This document shows positions 1 through 21,200 of a stretch of 64,000 bases of DNA, piece by piece. Every line of letters starts with the position of its first letter. Within the stretch, counting starts at the first letter, position 1. Both the position numbers and the translations under genes were made by a program. The notes beneath the pieces were generated by a model. It was not told the origin of the DNA, did no database searches, and saw only the letters and a program-made list of their open reading frames with translations. This DNA is from Allolobophora icterica (taxonomy: Eukaryota; Annelida; Clitellata; Crassiclitellata; Lumbricidae): the NCBI GenBank assembly GCA_963556255.1, contig OY744609.1, positions 7,592,237 to 7,656,236 of the forward strand, read 5' to 3'.

Positions 1-149
1 ACACCCTCTACCTGGCCGGAGTCTATCGCGGAGGCCACGATGTCCTCGTCCGAGCCAAACTGGCCCTGACGGAAGGCGTCACGATGCAGATGACGGTGCG
101 TAGTACGGACGCCAACGTGTCACAAGTCGTTGCGTCGGCGGTCGGCTAG
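1..149 (+). CDS. COPG: Coatomer subunit gamma (COPI), C-terminal exon, partial
   Basis: The frame read from base 3 ends at TAG 147-149 and encodes the last ~48 residues of a protein that starts outside the window. It contains [19 protein letters not shown] followed by [10 protein letters not shown] and a short tail ending SAVG. This matches, from memory, the end of animal gamma-COP (LSGVFRGGHD.LVRSRL...TVTMQVTARS...ASVG). Gamma-COP is a subunit of the COPI coat that forms retrograde Golgi-to-ER vesicles, and this part belongs to the C-terminal appendage region that binds Arf regulators. The stretch is GC-rich with biased codons, unlike the AT-rich flank. No poly(A) signal is evident close behind the stop. 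Confidence in the family is high; orthologue versus paralogue cannot be judged from one exon. Confidence 0.9.
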   Translation, partial: TLYLAGVYRGGHDVLVRAKLALTEGVTMQMTVRSTDANVSQVVASAVG

Positions 150-1596
150 ACGTGCCCTAGCAGAGGGATCGCCACCTGCCCTGCGCTCGTGGAAAGCGAA
201 GGGCACAGGAGGTTTTTGGTAGCGGACATGCTGTGACGATTAGAATTCTTGTGTTTTGGCGGAACTAGGACTTCATGTGGTTGAATTGTGAACTGGTTTT
301 GGGGTTAAATGATGATGATCCAAGAGTTGGGTTGTAGTTGGGACATTGGGCATTGGATAAAGTCTAGCAGGTTAGAATTAACATAAATTTTGTCATTGAT
401 TTGGCAGTCCATTATGCTCATTGTGGACTGCTTGTGGAATATTGCACTCAAAAGCAACGCTGTCTTAATGCTTTTGTGGCTTTCAGAACCAATATTACTT
501 TGGGTTGATTGGTGTAAAGGCTTTCTGAAACCCACAGTTAACCTGGGTTGGCTGGTTTAATGGATTTGAGAAACCCACATTAACGTGGGTTGACAGGTTT
601 AATTGCTTTCAAAGCCTGAGTTTGACGGAATTGGATGATTTTCTTTCCATGTAAGCTTACCTGTCACGATCCTCTGTCGTCGTATTCGACTTTCTTGCAT
701 TCTTTAAACTGTCCACTTGAATCTCTTTCCAACCAAAAATGCCGGACTGGTGACCTCAGTGGTTAAAGTGCTTTGTTTGAGCAGTGGGAACGCCAAAGAA
801 GATTTTCATTGTAACGCATGCGTGAGCAGTGGGAACGCAAGCGAAGAAATTCGAGAGCAGTGGGAACACCGTTCCCACCCACTTTAACCCCTGGATGACC
901 TGCATTTTATAGGACTTCACTGCGGAACTCTCAACATGGCACTGTTGGCTGTTGGAGTTTTTAGGTTTGATGATTTTGGACCAAGGCATGTCCTAAGATC
1001 GAAAATAATTGTAAGATTCTTTGTTATGCTAATCGCCAATAATTATACATTGTCGTGTTTAGACTTGTTTTGTACATGCGCGCAGACAACGGGACATGGT
1101 GGGGACTATTGGGTCTAATCCAACGTTTGTGGGTTCAAGCCTACCTATTGGCATTGACGGATGTAGACTTGGTGAGGCCCTAAGCTATATTAAGCTTGGA
1201 GGCCTCTTGTTAAAAAATTACACCAGGTCTCACAAGTCACAAAACTTGAAAACATATATGCCCTTTAATTATTTAATAGCAATGCATTTAAAGTGACAAA
1301 TTCAAATTATTTTCAACTGAATGCATTTACTCGTGTGAGATGGACTTTGCTACACAAGCCATTTAAAAAGGTTCTACATAATGTAGGCCTATATATATAT
1401 ATATAGTCCCCAAAATTCTGAATGTTTTGAGGACCCACATATTGTGAGGCCCTAGGGCCTAAGCTGTAGCTTGTTAGCTTATGCCTAAATCCGGCACTGC
1501 CTATTGGACTCCAGGTATTGACCATCGGCAAGCTGTTTCCACACACTTGTTTTGTACCTCTGATGTTCAGATTTGTTGCAGTGGCGGCACTGGTGA
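150..1596. other. Downstream flank of COPG, no gene recognised
   Basis: AT-rich sequence after the coatomer stop. It holds about three imperfect copies of GAGCAGTGGGAACGC (779-862), next to a tRNA-like CTCAGTGGTTAAAGTGCT at 756-773, possibly the head of a degraded SINE. The open frames here are short and lack codon character. I see no further exon. Confidence 0.5.
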
Positions 1597-2025
1597 GGGG
1601 CCATCCATATATTACGTACTCAAAAATCCCGGAAAATTGGACCCCCTACTCCCCCCCTGTTCGCAAGCGTACTTTCTTCCACACCCCCCTCCCCGGAAGA
1701 CCAGCTGCAGAAAGGGTCTGGACAGCTCCAGGCTGTCTGAACTTTAGGCCAGATTGAAGGATGAGTGAGGGCCAATAATGACAAATTATAGGTGTCTCGT
1801 TCACAGCACAGAATAACTGCACATGGCTTTTATATAATGTAATAAAATGCCATCCGACGACTATAGGACAATACAGAGTTATAAACAGGCTAATGTGGAC
1901 GTCATAATTAGAAATTTATTTTGCGTACGTACACATTTTGTCCCCCCCCCCCCCCGTTCGCACCCGTACGCAAAATCACCTAAATCCGACCCCCCTCAGT
2001 GCGTACGTAATATGTGGATGGCCCC
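1597..2025. mobile_element. Harbinger-like MITE, 3-bp TSD (TGA)
   Basis: The left end GGGGCCATCCATATATTACG is matched in inverse at the right end (CGTAATATGTGGATGGCCCC) with one mismatch. The trinucleotide TGA lies directly outside both ends (1594-1596 and 2026-2028). Terminal inverted repeats opening with a G run plus a 3-bp T-N-A duplication fit PIF/Harbinger-type elements. The interior has no coding capacity, so this is a non-autonomous MITE. Superfamily assignment is by ends only. Confidence 0.75.
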
Positions 2026-2073
2026 TGATTGTCTAGTCGTATGGTGTCCGTTCGCTCGCAATGGCTTTGCAAG

Positions 2074-2180
2074 CATGTAAGTAAGTAAGTATATTCTTTA
2101 TTACACCATTAGCAAACGCACAATGGGACAGAAGCTAAAAGCATTGATTGTAAAATATTGAAGTACCGTAACAATAAATC
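2074..2180 (-). repeat. LINE or SINE tail with (AAGT)n end
   Basis: GTAAGTAAGTAAGTATATTCTTTATTA followed by ACACCATTAGCAAACGCAC shares its organisation with 51706-51860, where a long (AAGT)n run leads into TATATCCTTTATTA and CAACTGCTAACCGC. Read on the minus strand, both are the same repeat ending in a (CTTA)n tail. The family is not identified. Confidence 0.5.
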
Positions 2181-2406
2181 GAAATAAAAATGATAAAATA
2201 AGTAAATAAAAAAGCAAGTGTTTGCTTATCATTTATGCAGTAATCTAGCAATGTAACCCTGCCCAGTCAAAGGATCACATCGTGGTATCTCACGATTATG
2301 CCAGCAAGGTCGAAGAGAGTACCCGGAAGATCGTATCGGAGGGAGCAAATCATGGAGAACATGCCCTGGGTCCCGAAGGATTGCGGCAAAGGGGCCGTAG
2401 GCCTAA

Positions 2407-3208
2407 GGGGTCATCCATATATTACGTACGCATGGAGGGAGGGGTAACCGAAATGCATGTGCTTGCGTACGCTTGCGAATGGGGGTGGGCAGGGCTGTAG
2501 TCGAGCGTATACGCGGGTATACAGCGTATACTTACCTCTAGAGAAATTTGAGAGCGTATACTCATGGCTGTAGACGAGGGTATACGCGGGTATACAGCGT
2601 ATACTTACCTCTGGGAACGAAAATTTTTCCAAAAATAGAGGTTTTTAAAGGTTTTTAGGGCGAATGACTAAAAAAAAAAAAAGGTCAACTTTTTCAGAGA
2701 CAAAATCGTAAAAAGTCTGAAAATTTTTGGAGAATTGGTGAAAAGTCAGAAATTTTTCCTAAAAAAAGGTCTTCAAATTTTTTGTTACGCCGCTGGTCAC
2801 CGGTAGCGTATACTCACCTCAAATTTTACCACTACAGCCCTGGGGGTGGGGGTCTATTGATAATGTACGTACGCATAGGAAACGGGGCCTTCAAATTGAT
2901 TGGCCTTCAAGTGAGCTAGAGTTCAGTCTTTCCAGCTATCTGGTACTTCCAGAGGAAGTAGGACTGTGGGAGAGGTACGTGTCACTTGTATGCCACTTTA
3001 CCTCTGAACGCTATTATTAAACTATCCCACAACTCAGCAGTGAGTCCGTGGATTATTCATCCTTCAATCTGGCCTAAAGTGCAGACATGGCTGCCTGGAC
3101 CTGTGGTACTTACACATTCTGCAGCTGGTCTTGGGTGGGGGTGCGTCAACCGTACGTACGCAGGTGGGGGTGGTGGAAAAAATACGTATGCGTACAGGGA
3201 GGGGCAGA
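2407..3208. mobile_element. Harbinger-like MITE, right end truncated, carrying a nested hAT
   Basis: Starts GGGGTCATCCATATATTACG and follows the same body as the element at 21024-21943: shared blocks such as GTGAGCTAGAGTTCAGTCTT and AACTCAGCAGTGAGTCC. Similarity stops near 3208, before the right terminal repeat, so this copy is truncated. A 353-bp hAT-type element with an 8-bp duplication is inserted at 2490-2842. Confidence 0.7.
2490..2842. mobile_element. hAT-type MITE, TSD GGGGTGGG
   Basis: The ends CAGGGCTGTAGT and ACTACAGCCCTG are inverse of one another. They are flanked by perfect 8-bp duplications GGGGTGGG at 2482-2489 and 2843-2850. The interior repeats GTATACGCGGGTATACAGCG-like blocks next to GTATACTCACCTC, probably subterminal sites. 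Same family as 15925-16134. Confidence 0.9.
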
Positions 3209-5478
3209 ATAATCATCAACTGGTATCGGATAGTTTTCGAACGAGGTAGGGTCTATAAGGCCCAGACCGGCGCTGAGACAGGCTGCCGTAATGTACGATG
3301 TCGCTCGACACTTTTCAATCGAAGAGAGAATTTACCGGGGTAACATTTTATGGCATCAAATTAAGGCCGTTGACGTCGATTGCAAAAATTATACTTTTTA
3401 CAGTTTTAAGTAATTTTATTAAGCAATATCACAAATCCTACACATCCTACTTTAATGTAGGAGAAATGGGTTCGTTGTTGATGTTATTGGACAGCATTGA
3501 TATAAACGCCTCCATTCGAAGGTAGGCCTATATATGTAAAATTGTGGATCCATCCGTTCAGCGATGTCAGAGTACACAACAACATATAAAGCTATTGCTA
3601 AGGTGTATAACTTAATCTCGAACTTATAAAGCACCGTTATAAACAATGCGCTGAGCTTCATTATTTGGTTGCATTTAATGGATCTACAATCTAAGGGCCA
3701 TACCGGCGCTGAGACAGGTCGACGTCAAGAGCTCAGAGAGATACAGAAAGCAGTTCTTAGTCTGCAAAATCAATTCGCTGGCATTTATTACGGAAATGTG
3801 GGTGCGCTGTAGTGTATTGCTTTTTTTTATTCCGGCTTCGGCGTATGTTCGGTTTCTCTAAAAATGGCGATGAACCGAACCACCATTCCACAGCTTTACA
3901 CAGACAAAAATATTCTTGTTAACTGCCACCTTAGAGACTGCCACAGTCTCTTGTATGCATTTGCTTACTTCAAATACCGCGAGACTTGGACGAGATTTCC
4001 TGGCTACCATGGTAACGACGAGGTTAATCTAAAACTGAGTTATTTTGAATGTTGTGCTCGCGCTCTAGTTGAAAGTAATAATTATTTTTGTTTTAAATTG
4101 GTAGTCGTTTTCATTTTTAATGTGTTTAATTGAAAAAAATAACCGACAATAATGCCCGTACATGACGTGTTAAAATTGGGGAATATGTCGGAACTCAATA
4201 TGTTTTCCGTGTATGTGGTGCCCTGGAATGTTCAATAAAGGCGCTATGCAAATATTCAGCTACGTTCACACAAAGTTTATGTAATATAATCACAGTATAA
4301 ATAATTACACAGTACGTCGACTTCCGGCCTCTGCAGCAGTCAGAATGTGTGACCAAAAAACATCTTGAAAGAGAACGTTTCCATGCCGATACACCGGAAA
4401 CAATCATATCAAATATTTTTTAAACGTTACAACAACATTGAGGACTACACGCCGATATATCGGAATCCATCAAATAAAATATTTTTTAAACGTTTAAATA
4501 ACATCGAGAACTTCATTAGAATTAACAATATTATTTTTAACGTTAATTTCAGCTTAAATCTATAATTCAGGAGCTCAGATTCAAGATGGCGTCGCAATCA
4601 CGTGACCACAAAAACTAGTCAACAGCCAGCAATGAGAGTCGACGTACTGTGTAATTATTTATACTGTGATATAATGCAGCTTTTATCTAAATGTAATGTC
4701 AAATTTCGCCTACTTTGCTGGACAAAGGATCACCATAGTTATGTTCAAGACTATAGCGTATTCGAGGCTTGTGTGGAAATTCGTTTTCGAGGATTGGTGC
4801 TTTGGGGATTCGCCACTCACTCCAACCTAAAATAATGCATCTGGAAGTAGATGTGGCCACTAGCACCTGATACGAAAACAATGTCGGACAGATAGGCGGA
4901 AGCCATTGGAGCAAAGTAAAACTTTGCTGGGCTTATAGGTTGTGAATGCTTGCCAAACCTTTTGACCTAGAAGCGAACCAGACTTCACCTACCGATTTTG
5001 TTTTGATTGAATGCCTAAACTTCTGCATATTGACCTTTATGGTTTGATTTTGGTATGCCGTCAGTTGATGCCTTGGGCATTAGACACCGGCATGATAGAA
5101 CTTCAGTGGTTAAATTTAGCCATATCCTGCTGGATTTGAGGTCAAGCACCTCTGATTTGAGACCATCCACCTGACCTATGAGGACATCCACCTAAAAGAG
5201 AAGACCAATCACCTAACTGTTTTGATAGCAATAATCAATGATGTGCACCATGTTTCATATATTTTATGTTTTCTTCAAACGGCGAATAGCAAGTATCATG
5301 TAGGCATGATGTCTGGAAATTTATAAAGTGCCTCTCTCAGAGGGTATGTTATAGATTCGCCAGATACAATTAGATTTTACAACTGGAGATCCACCACTTA
5401 TGGATAGAAGTTACTAATTGAAATTTAGTTGGGCACTATATAAATCATGAGGTCATGATTATGATTTGTTGTTTGCAG
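3209..5478. other. Intergenic / 5' flank of LRRC34, no gene recognised
   Basis: Holds repeated CCGGCGCTGAGACAGG blocks (3265-3280 and 3703-3718), an inverted-repeat structure (4289-4670) and a degraded LINE-like tail (about 4970-5110) with TTGGGCATTAGACACCGGC, a motif seen again near 40262. The tail GGCACTATATAAATCATGAGGTCATGATTATGATT at 5433-5467, abutting the first LRRC34 intron acceptor, is also repeat-like. A frame at 3864-4133 encodes 89 residues with no recognisable domain; I do not call it a gene. Confidence 0.5.
4289..4670. repeat. 34-bp perfect inverted repeat around a tandemly duplicated core
   Basis: Left arm 4289-4322 and right arm 4637-4670 are exact reverse complements (ATCACAGTATAAATAATTAC onward). 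The ~314-bp spacer contains two imperfect ~72-bp tandem copies at about 4383-4515, each with CGCCGATATATCGG-like palindromes followed by AAATATTTTTTAAACGTT. This looks like a small foldback or TIR element. I found no convincing target duplication directly outside the arms. Confidence 0.6.
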
Positions 5479-5486
5479 CCAAAGCA

Positions 5487-13566
<8,080 letters not shown>

Positions 13567-13728
13567 CCTTCTTCATTTCTTCACCCCGTTGATGAAGAAC
13601 TAAGAACAGAGTTAATGAAGAACTGATTGAACAAAAGATGATGACTACTCAATTTTATTACAAGCTATGTATGCATGTGTGTATGTATTTATGCATGTAT
13701 GTATGTATGTATGTGTGTGTATTATTAT

Positions 13729-13800
<72 letters not shown>

Positions 13801-15281
13801 GTCATGGAGATATGCTTCAAGGAACATTGTAGTTGTAAATTCATTTTATCAACTTTCAGATGCCAGTTGGTTCACTGTTCCAGACTGTATGTATGCATGC
13901 ATGTGTGTGCATTTATGTGTGTACATAGGTATGTGTGTATATGTATTTGTACACATTATGTTGGCCTATGCAATGCATGCTGATACAATATAACAGATTT
14001 CAAGTACCTCACAAAAGTGACGTGTATGCCTACATGAAATGGTGTTGCAGTTTAATTCGTTACCAAAAACAATTCATATGTAAGCAAACTGTTCAGACGA
14101 TCATCAAAGTCGCCACTGGCTCTTGCACATGTCCAGTGTATGTGCAACGGAGCTGAGATTTTACACGATGTTTAGATCTCTTCTCTGTTTTTGTGCTTGA
14201 AAGCAGTGTACTTCATGTTCAGAGAAAACATAAATAGTGCTATATAAATCAATGTTCTGCATTGTTATGTTGTTATGTTTTCCCGGAATTGACTACTGCC
14301 TATGTGCTGTTTGCCACTCTCCCAATCACCGTAGAAAGGGACTGCAAACATGGGGTCCTGGAGTTTGCGCATATTTTACAAAAATAAAATCTTTTAATTA
14401 TTATGATTATTACAACAGTCCCAACACGATTTTCGATTCGAAAGAACACTTCATTATTTAGATAAGTCTTTGACCATAATTCATTATTAAAGTTGTCACA
14501 TCACATGTCCTGTGTTCATGAATAGCATACAAAAACTTCATTTTACTACCCCTAGGCTAAAAAATGTTGCCCCTACATAATTTTTGACCCCCAAACAAAA
14601 AATTCCTGCAAACGTCCGTGACTGCTAAAAAGGGCCCCCAAGCTTAAAATGTTCCAGAGCCACCGACTAGGATGTTACGTGACTTACGTCACTGTGCTCT
14701 TCTGGCCATAAGTGTTACCATTCCCCCTCCGCTTTTGTGCTCTTTTCCCTTGAGTTTTCGGCTGGTATACTTTCACACATTTTCGCAAATTTCGCTTTAG
14801 TTTTACTAGTATCCTTTACTTAGTTCGACAGCATGACCAAAGCTTCATTTAATTTACGTTATTTATCAGAGCTACGGTAGCTACCCTCCACGAGCGCTGG
14901 ATGTTAGATATGTAGGCCTAGTGGCCTACTATTAGATTATGTAGATTGTTACAACGTTAGATATGTACATTGATCGTTCATCCAATACTGCCTCAATCAA
15001 CATCTATCTTTTCCAATTTTTAAGCTATTATTTTATTTTTTAATATGCCGCCCCGTGAAATTATAAATCATCCTGACTATTTTTCACATTACTTACTTAT
15101 CAAATAAAGGCTCCAAACATTTGGGCGCCCATAGTTTTCTATACACCGCTGTCTAATGGCGGCGTCTTATGCATGAGTAAAACTCGTCAGTTTCTCGAAT
15201 AAAATGTTTTATTTTTGTTATTACTTCATTGCGCGGAAAAAGAGAGAATGCCTTTATTTCTGACTTGATTTTTCGCTTAGG
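13567..15281. other. Intergenic region between LRRC34 and ARL13B
   Basis: Likely LRRC34 3' UTR at first; an AATAAA lies at 14383-14388 but is far from the stop. Contains a (TATG)n/(ATT)n compound microsatellite (13660-13800). GGCCCC-rich debris at about 14545-14660 resembles the hAT MITE interiors but has no defined ends. Head-to-tail spacing to ARL13B is about 1.7 kb. No other gene seen. Confidence 0.5.
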
Positions 15282-18200
15282 ATGGGGTGCTGTTTATCAT
15301 TTGTAGTAAGCGGAAATGGTTTTTTTTGGCTGCGAAGAAATAAAGTTCACGTTGAGACACCCGTAAGGTGGGTATATTTTACGTTTTTACTAATTATTGT
15401 TGATAATTCAACTGACAGTGGCGGTTCTAGAGTTTTGAACTGGGGGACTAAAATATCTTTAGCCTCCTCCCCCCGTCGAAAAGTTCATCGTTTAACTCAT
15501 CAGCTTTTCTTTTTTACTTCTCACAATGAATTGATCATTTATATTAATTTATGTACGTGCGTGCTCCAAACGGATTCTGGTGCACAGTTTCCTGTATACA
15601 CATAATTATACACATGTACATTATGCACTATATTGTACACATGCAGAAGCTGCAACCAGGCTTTGTTACGAACAAATATTGTATGAAATGTATGGCTAAT
15701 TAAACGTTAAACTGGGGGTGGGGGGCTAAAATATGTATAAGGGGGCTAAGAAAAACTAGGTGAGCTAACTTTCCAGCTGGGGGCTACAGCCCCTTAGCCC
15801 CTCCCTCTAAAACCGCCACTGTCAACTGTGACTTGTTTTGAGCAACATGGCGTAACATACATGTAACTAGACACAAAGAATAAATTACAACCTCTGTGCT
15901 ATTAGAGAAGGGATAGGGCCTATGCAGGGCTGTAGTCGAGGGTATACGCGTGTATACAGCGTATACTCACCTCTAGAGACCGTATACTCACCTCACAAAA
16001 TATTTATATTTATTTATAATAAAATACTGTAGTGTATACTCACAAAAATACTGTAGCGTATACTCACCTCTAATTTGTTTCGGAAAACTAACCGGTAGCG
16101 TATACTCACCTCTAATTTTACCACTATAGCCCTGGGCCTATGGTTTTCAAGAAAATTATTCCGAAATAAAATATTATGCTTTGACGTGAGATTCAGTCTG
16201 AAATAGATGTGTGTGGATTGATGAAGTTTTGATGTTTTTCTTGGATTGTTTTACATGTAATGGTAGCAATATTTGAAACACTGTAAAATGAAATTGCTTG
16301 TCATTGAAATTTTCAGGAGAGTTACCTTGGCCATTATTGGACTTGACAATGCTGGGAAAACAGTCATAGCCAAAGTGTTGGCTGGAGGTGAGATCAAATT
16401 CAGCTAGTTGATAAAATTTTGCAGCTGTACATGTATACAATAAAATCAAAAGTACTGTATCCTGTGTAGAGTTAAAGTATGGAGCAGTCTGTAGGTTCAC
16501 GTGGTTTCACTGTTTAACACATACTTCAGGTTTTATTGAACGATTTTAATTAACCTTTTTAAATAGTAACTCAATAAACTTAAAATTGTGTTATGTTTTA
16601 TTCTATTTGCAGAGCCTTTCGATGATGTAGTTCCGACTATTGGTTTCGCAAACTTCAAATTTTCTATGGCTGATCACACAGTTTCACTGTACGACCTTGG
16701 TGGGGGTCCAAACATCCGTAACATCTGGAAAAACTACTTTGGAGAAGTTCATGGTCTGGTGTTTGCGGTTGACTCCAGCGCAAGAGAACGACTTTTGGAA
16801 GCAAAGTTGGTCCTGGTCTCTGTCGTAACTGATGAAAGAGTTACGGGCAAACCTTTGCTAATGTAAGTCAGTGTCCAATGCCACGGGTAAGACTTTTGTA
16901 AACATAATCCAGCATCAAAAGTTATGGACAAACCTTTTCTAATGTAAATCAGTATGGAAAGTCACGGGCAAGCATTTTGTAGATATAATTCGGCATCAAA
17001 AGTTATGAAAAGCCTTTTCTAGTGTAATTCAGTATGCGGAAAGTCACAGGCAAGCCTTTTCTAAATGTAATTTGGCGTGAGTAGTTATGGACAAACCTTT
17101 TCTAATGTAAATCAGTATGGAAAGTCACGGGCAAGCATTTTGTAGATATAATTCGGCATCAAAAGTTATGAAAAGCCTTTTCTAGTGTAATTCAGTATGC
17201 GGAAAGTCACAGGCAAGCCTTTTCTAAATGTAATTTGGCGTGAGTAGTTATGGACAAACCTTTTCTAATGTAAATCAGTATGGAAAGTCACGGGCAAGCA
17301 TTTTGTAGATATAATTCGGCATCAAAAGTTATGAAAAGCCTTTTCTAGTGTAATTCAGTATGCGGAAAGTCACAGGCAAGCCTTTTCTAAATGTAATTTG
17401 GCGTGAGTAGTTATGGACAAACCTTTTCTAATGTAAATCAGTATGGAAAGTCACGGGCAAGCATTTTGTAGATATAATTCGGCATCAAAAGTTATGAAAA
17501 GCCTTTTCTAGTGTAATTCAGTATGCGGAAAGTCACAGGCAAGCCTTTTCTAAATGTAATTTGGCGTGAGTAGTTATGGACAAACCTTTTCTAATGTAAA
17601 TCAGTATGGAAAGTCACGGGCAAGCATTTTGTAGATATAATTCGGCATCAAAAGTTATGAAAAGCCTTTTCTAGTGTAATTCAGTATGCGGAAAGTCACA
17701 GGCAAGCCTTTTCTAAATGTAATTTGGCGTGAGTAGTTATGGACAAACCTTTTCTAATGTAAATCAGTATGGAAAGTCACGGGCAAGCATTTTGTAGATA
17801 TAATTCGGCATCAAAAGTTATGAAAAGCCTTTTCTAGTGTAATTCAGTATGCGGAAAGTCACAGGCAAGCCTTTTCTAAATGTAATTTGGCGTGAGTAGT
17901 TATGGACAAAACTTTTCTAATGGAAATCAGTATGGAAAGTCACAGGCAAGCATTTTGTAGATGTAATTTGGCATGAGTAGTTATGGACAAAACTTTTCTA
18001 ATGTAAATCATTATGGAAAGTCATGGGAAAACGTTATATAAATGTGTCGAAAGCTGCAGAAAAGCCTTTGCCAATGGAAGGTCAGTATCAATACTAACAG
18101 GCAAGCCTTTTGTAAATATAATTCCATGTTGAAAGTCCTGGATGAAGTTGCTGAGAAAGTCGCAAGCAAGCCTTTGCTGACACATTAACAAAGACTTGCC

Positions 18201-21200
18201 CAATGAGACAACCAATTGATCTGTTCATTTTCTTATTTTTTTATTATTTGATTGATCGATTTATTTATTTGTGGATTTATTGATTTATTTTGTTTATTGA
18301 ATTAAGAAATAGTTTTAAAGTTGTTTCTGTGTTGAAGTTTAGGGAATAAACAGGACATTCGAGGAGCCGCAGATGACAGTGAATTGTGCGATATTCTTAA
18401 AGTTGAGCAACTTGTCAATCAACAAAAGTGCCTCAGCCGAATTGTGAGTTGATTAATTTGGGTGTGTGAAATTGTATAGTGGTTAGCATGCTGGACTGTC
18501 GACCGAGAGGTCAATGGTCAGATCCCTCCAGAGTGGAAATTTATTTCAAGAGTTATGCTTCATCTGTGTCCCTTAGTCAACTCAGCTATAATGAGTACAC
18601 TGACTGTACACTGTTGGTTGGAAGATCAGATGGCAAAGGATGGCTGAGGCAGAGAAAATGAAGTCGCTTACACTTGTATTTTGTGCATGATAGTCTGGTG
18701 GTTGCTTGTGAATGTGCTAGACCATCAACCAAGAGGTTGGAGGTTCATATCTCACCAAGGCAGAAAGATTATTTCAAGGTTCCGACCTCACTTGTGCCGT
18801 TGTGCCCCTTAGTGAACTCTGCTACTAGGCCTAAATGAGCTTGCTGACGGTACACTGATGGTGGGAAGAGCGGATGGATAGGGAACCAATTCAGCATCCG
18901 TGCAGCCTGACATTCTGAGGCTAAGAAAATGAAGTTGCTAACCATTTTGTATCTATGGCTGCCTCTCGGGTTTGCTTAAGGGACTGCTCTTCTTCATCGA
19001 TAACACTTCATACCCATGGCTGCTTATCAGGGTTAAATTACGAGGCTGCCCTTGTTAATTCCGTGTTATTTCCTTACCCAGGAATGCTAACATTCTGCAG
19101 CTTTCTCATGAATAAATTGAATGTTGCCGGTTTATACTAATGGTGCCTCATTTTAGAGATTTCCATCGGGATAGATCAGGGCCATCCACAGGGACCTTAA
19201 ATGGTGTGACACCCATCCAAACTGACAGCAGTGATGAAGGAACTCGCCCGATCAATTCGTTGAATAATGAGCAGGGTCGAGCCTCAACCCTGCTCATTTT
19301 TCATTTCGAGGCCATACAGTCATGTTTAAAAACGTGTACATCTACATTTACATTTATCCTGCCCGAGAATACTAACTTTGTGCAATATTTAATGTACATG
19401 GCCTCGGTGTTGGATCTATTTCTACAGGTTGCTCTAACAAATTCCTGCATTTATTACTTTATTTCTCTGCCCATATAGGTCTGCTGTTCCGCCATATCTC
19501 GGCAAAACGCTAAACCAGACGACTCGATTTCCAGCGGACTCCAGTGGCTGCTGGAAGCCATAGATTCGGATTGGACGAACCTTGACCTTAGGGTCAAGGT
19601 CGACATAGAAGCGGAACGAAAACGCCACGAAATCGAAAAGCAAGAGAAGACCGAAAGAGTTGAACAGCTCAGGGAACAGAGGTAATAGTCTTTCATCGTG
19701 CTTTATGCTCAGTTGTAATATAATGTAATATTTCAGTGTCATGTAAAACAGGCTTCAGACAGACAAGCTTATTACCCGGCTCAATCAAATCAGGTCGGTT
19801 GAGGTCAGTTTTGGTGCCAGGTCAGACTCTGGAGAGTCAGACTGGTGAGACAGCGTGCTGCTAAGGTGGATGTGATTGAGTTATGGATAAAAGGTAAGGT
19901 TAGTAGGTAAGTTAAAGTAAGGTAAGTTGCAATTGTATAGCATACGTAGCTGTAACTCTATATTAATTGCATAGGCGTAATTTGTGGGGGTACGAGGGGT
20001 ACCGGTACCCCCCACTTTTTGGACTGGGGTACCATACCCCACTTTTTGAACAATGCCAATCAATATTTTATTATTGTGCCTTCCCGGAGATCACAGTCTC
20101 CTTCTTGCTTCGTGTATGTAAGAAATTGGTACCCCCACTTTTTAGACCAAAGTTACGCCACTGATTAATTGTATAAGTCATCGAAAGTAAAGGGATGTTA
20201 CTTTACCCTGTTGTAAAGTAAAGATCACATTTTAACCCAAAGATCATATTTTAGCCTAAGGTCAATCAAGTTGATAGGGTATACTTGGAAACCATCTTCC
20301 CTTTGATAATTGCAACCGCTTTACTTGATTCTTCTGTCTCTGTTTCAGTCATTGTCCACTATTTCACTGTGACTTGTTTGATGAAAGTTATGGTAAACGT
20401 TTCTAGGTCGATGAAGAACAAGGAAGAAGACAAGGAAGAAACCGGTGACGACGAAGAGGTCATATATTGTTCCTCACTGCATGTGTTATACTGATACCTT
20501 GCTGGTACGCCTTCTTTCGAACATTTATGGGGTCATTTATGACAAGTCACAGTTTGCTTTACTGGCGCTGTTCGATGTAAGTGCTGCATTGGATACAGTT
20601 GATTACGCTATCCTTTTGATACGCCTCTCTATTTCCTACGGCCTCTCTGGAAACATTCTTGACTGGCTTGAATCCCTTTGATTCCTCTCTCCAAGACCGT
20701 TCTTGCAGTGTGGCTTGTGGGTGTCCTAGGTCATCCTATTTTAAAGTTGCTCGGGCTCTGTTATTGTTATGCTGAAATTACTTACAGCTTAAGAATCCAA
20801 AAATCTTATTGACTACCATTTGAAGATGTAACTAGCCTGCTCTGTCGAGGAGCATATGCGGGCCAAGTTGGCAAAATGTCCTTTCTGGGTAAAATTCTCT
20901 GTTAATGCCAATTTCTCCTCCACTTCCCCTCCATGACTTATGGAAAGAAATTGGACTGCTGTGGACCCAGCAAACTGGCTTCCATTACCGCAAATTTATG
21001 TAGCGCCACTTCAGAGAGACTTAGGGGCCATCCATATATTACGTACGCATGGAAGGGGTAACCGAAATGCATGTCATTGCTTATGCTTGCGAACGGGGGG
21101 GGGGTCTACTGATAATGTACGTACGCATAGGAAATGGGGGCCTTCAAATTGATTGGCCTTCAAGTGAGCTAGAGTTCAGTCTTTCCAGCTATCCGGTACT

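Noticed and set aside
3864..4133. 89-codon plus frame upstream of LRRC34
   Set aside because: No domain, no splice context and no similarity that I recognise; could be chance.
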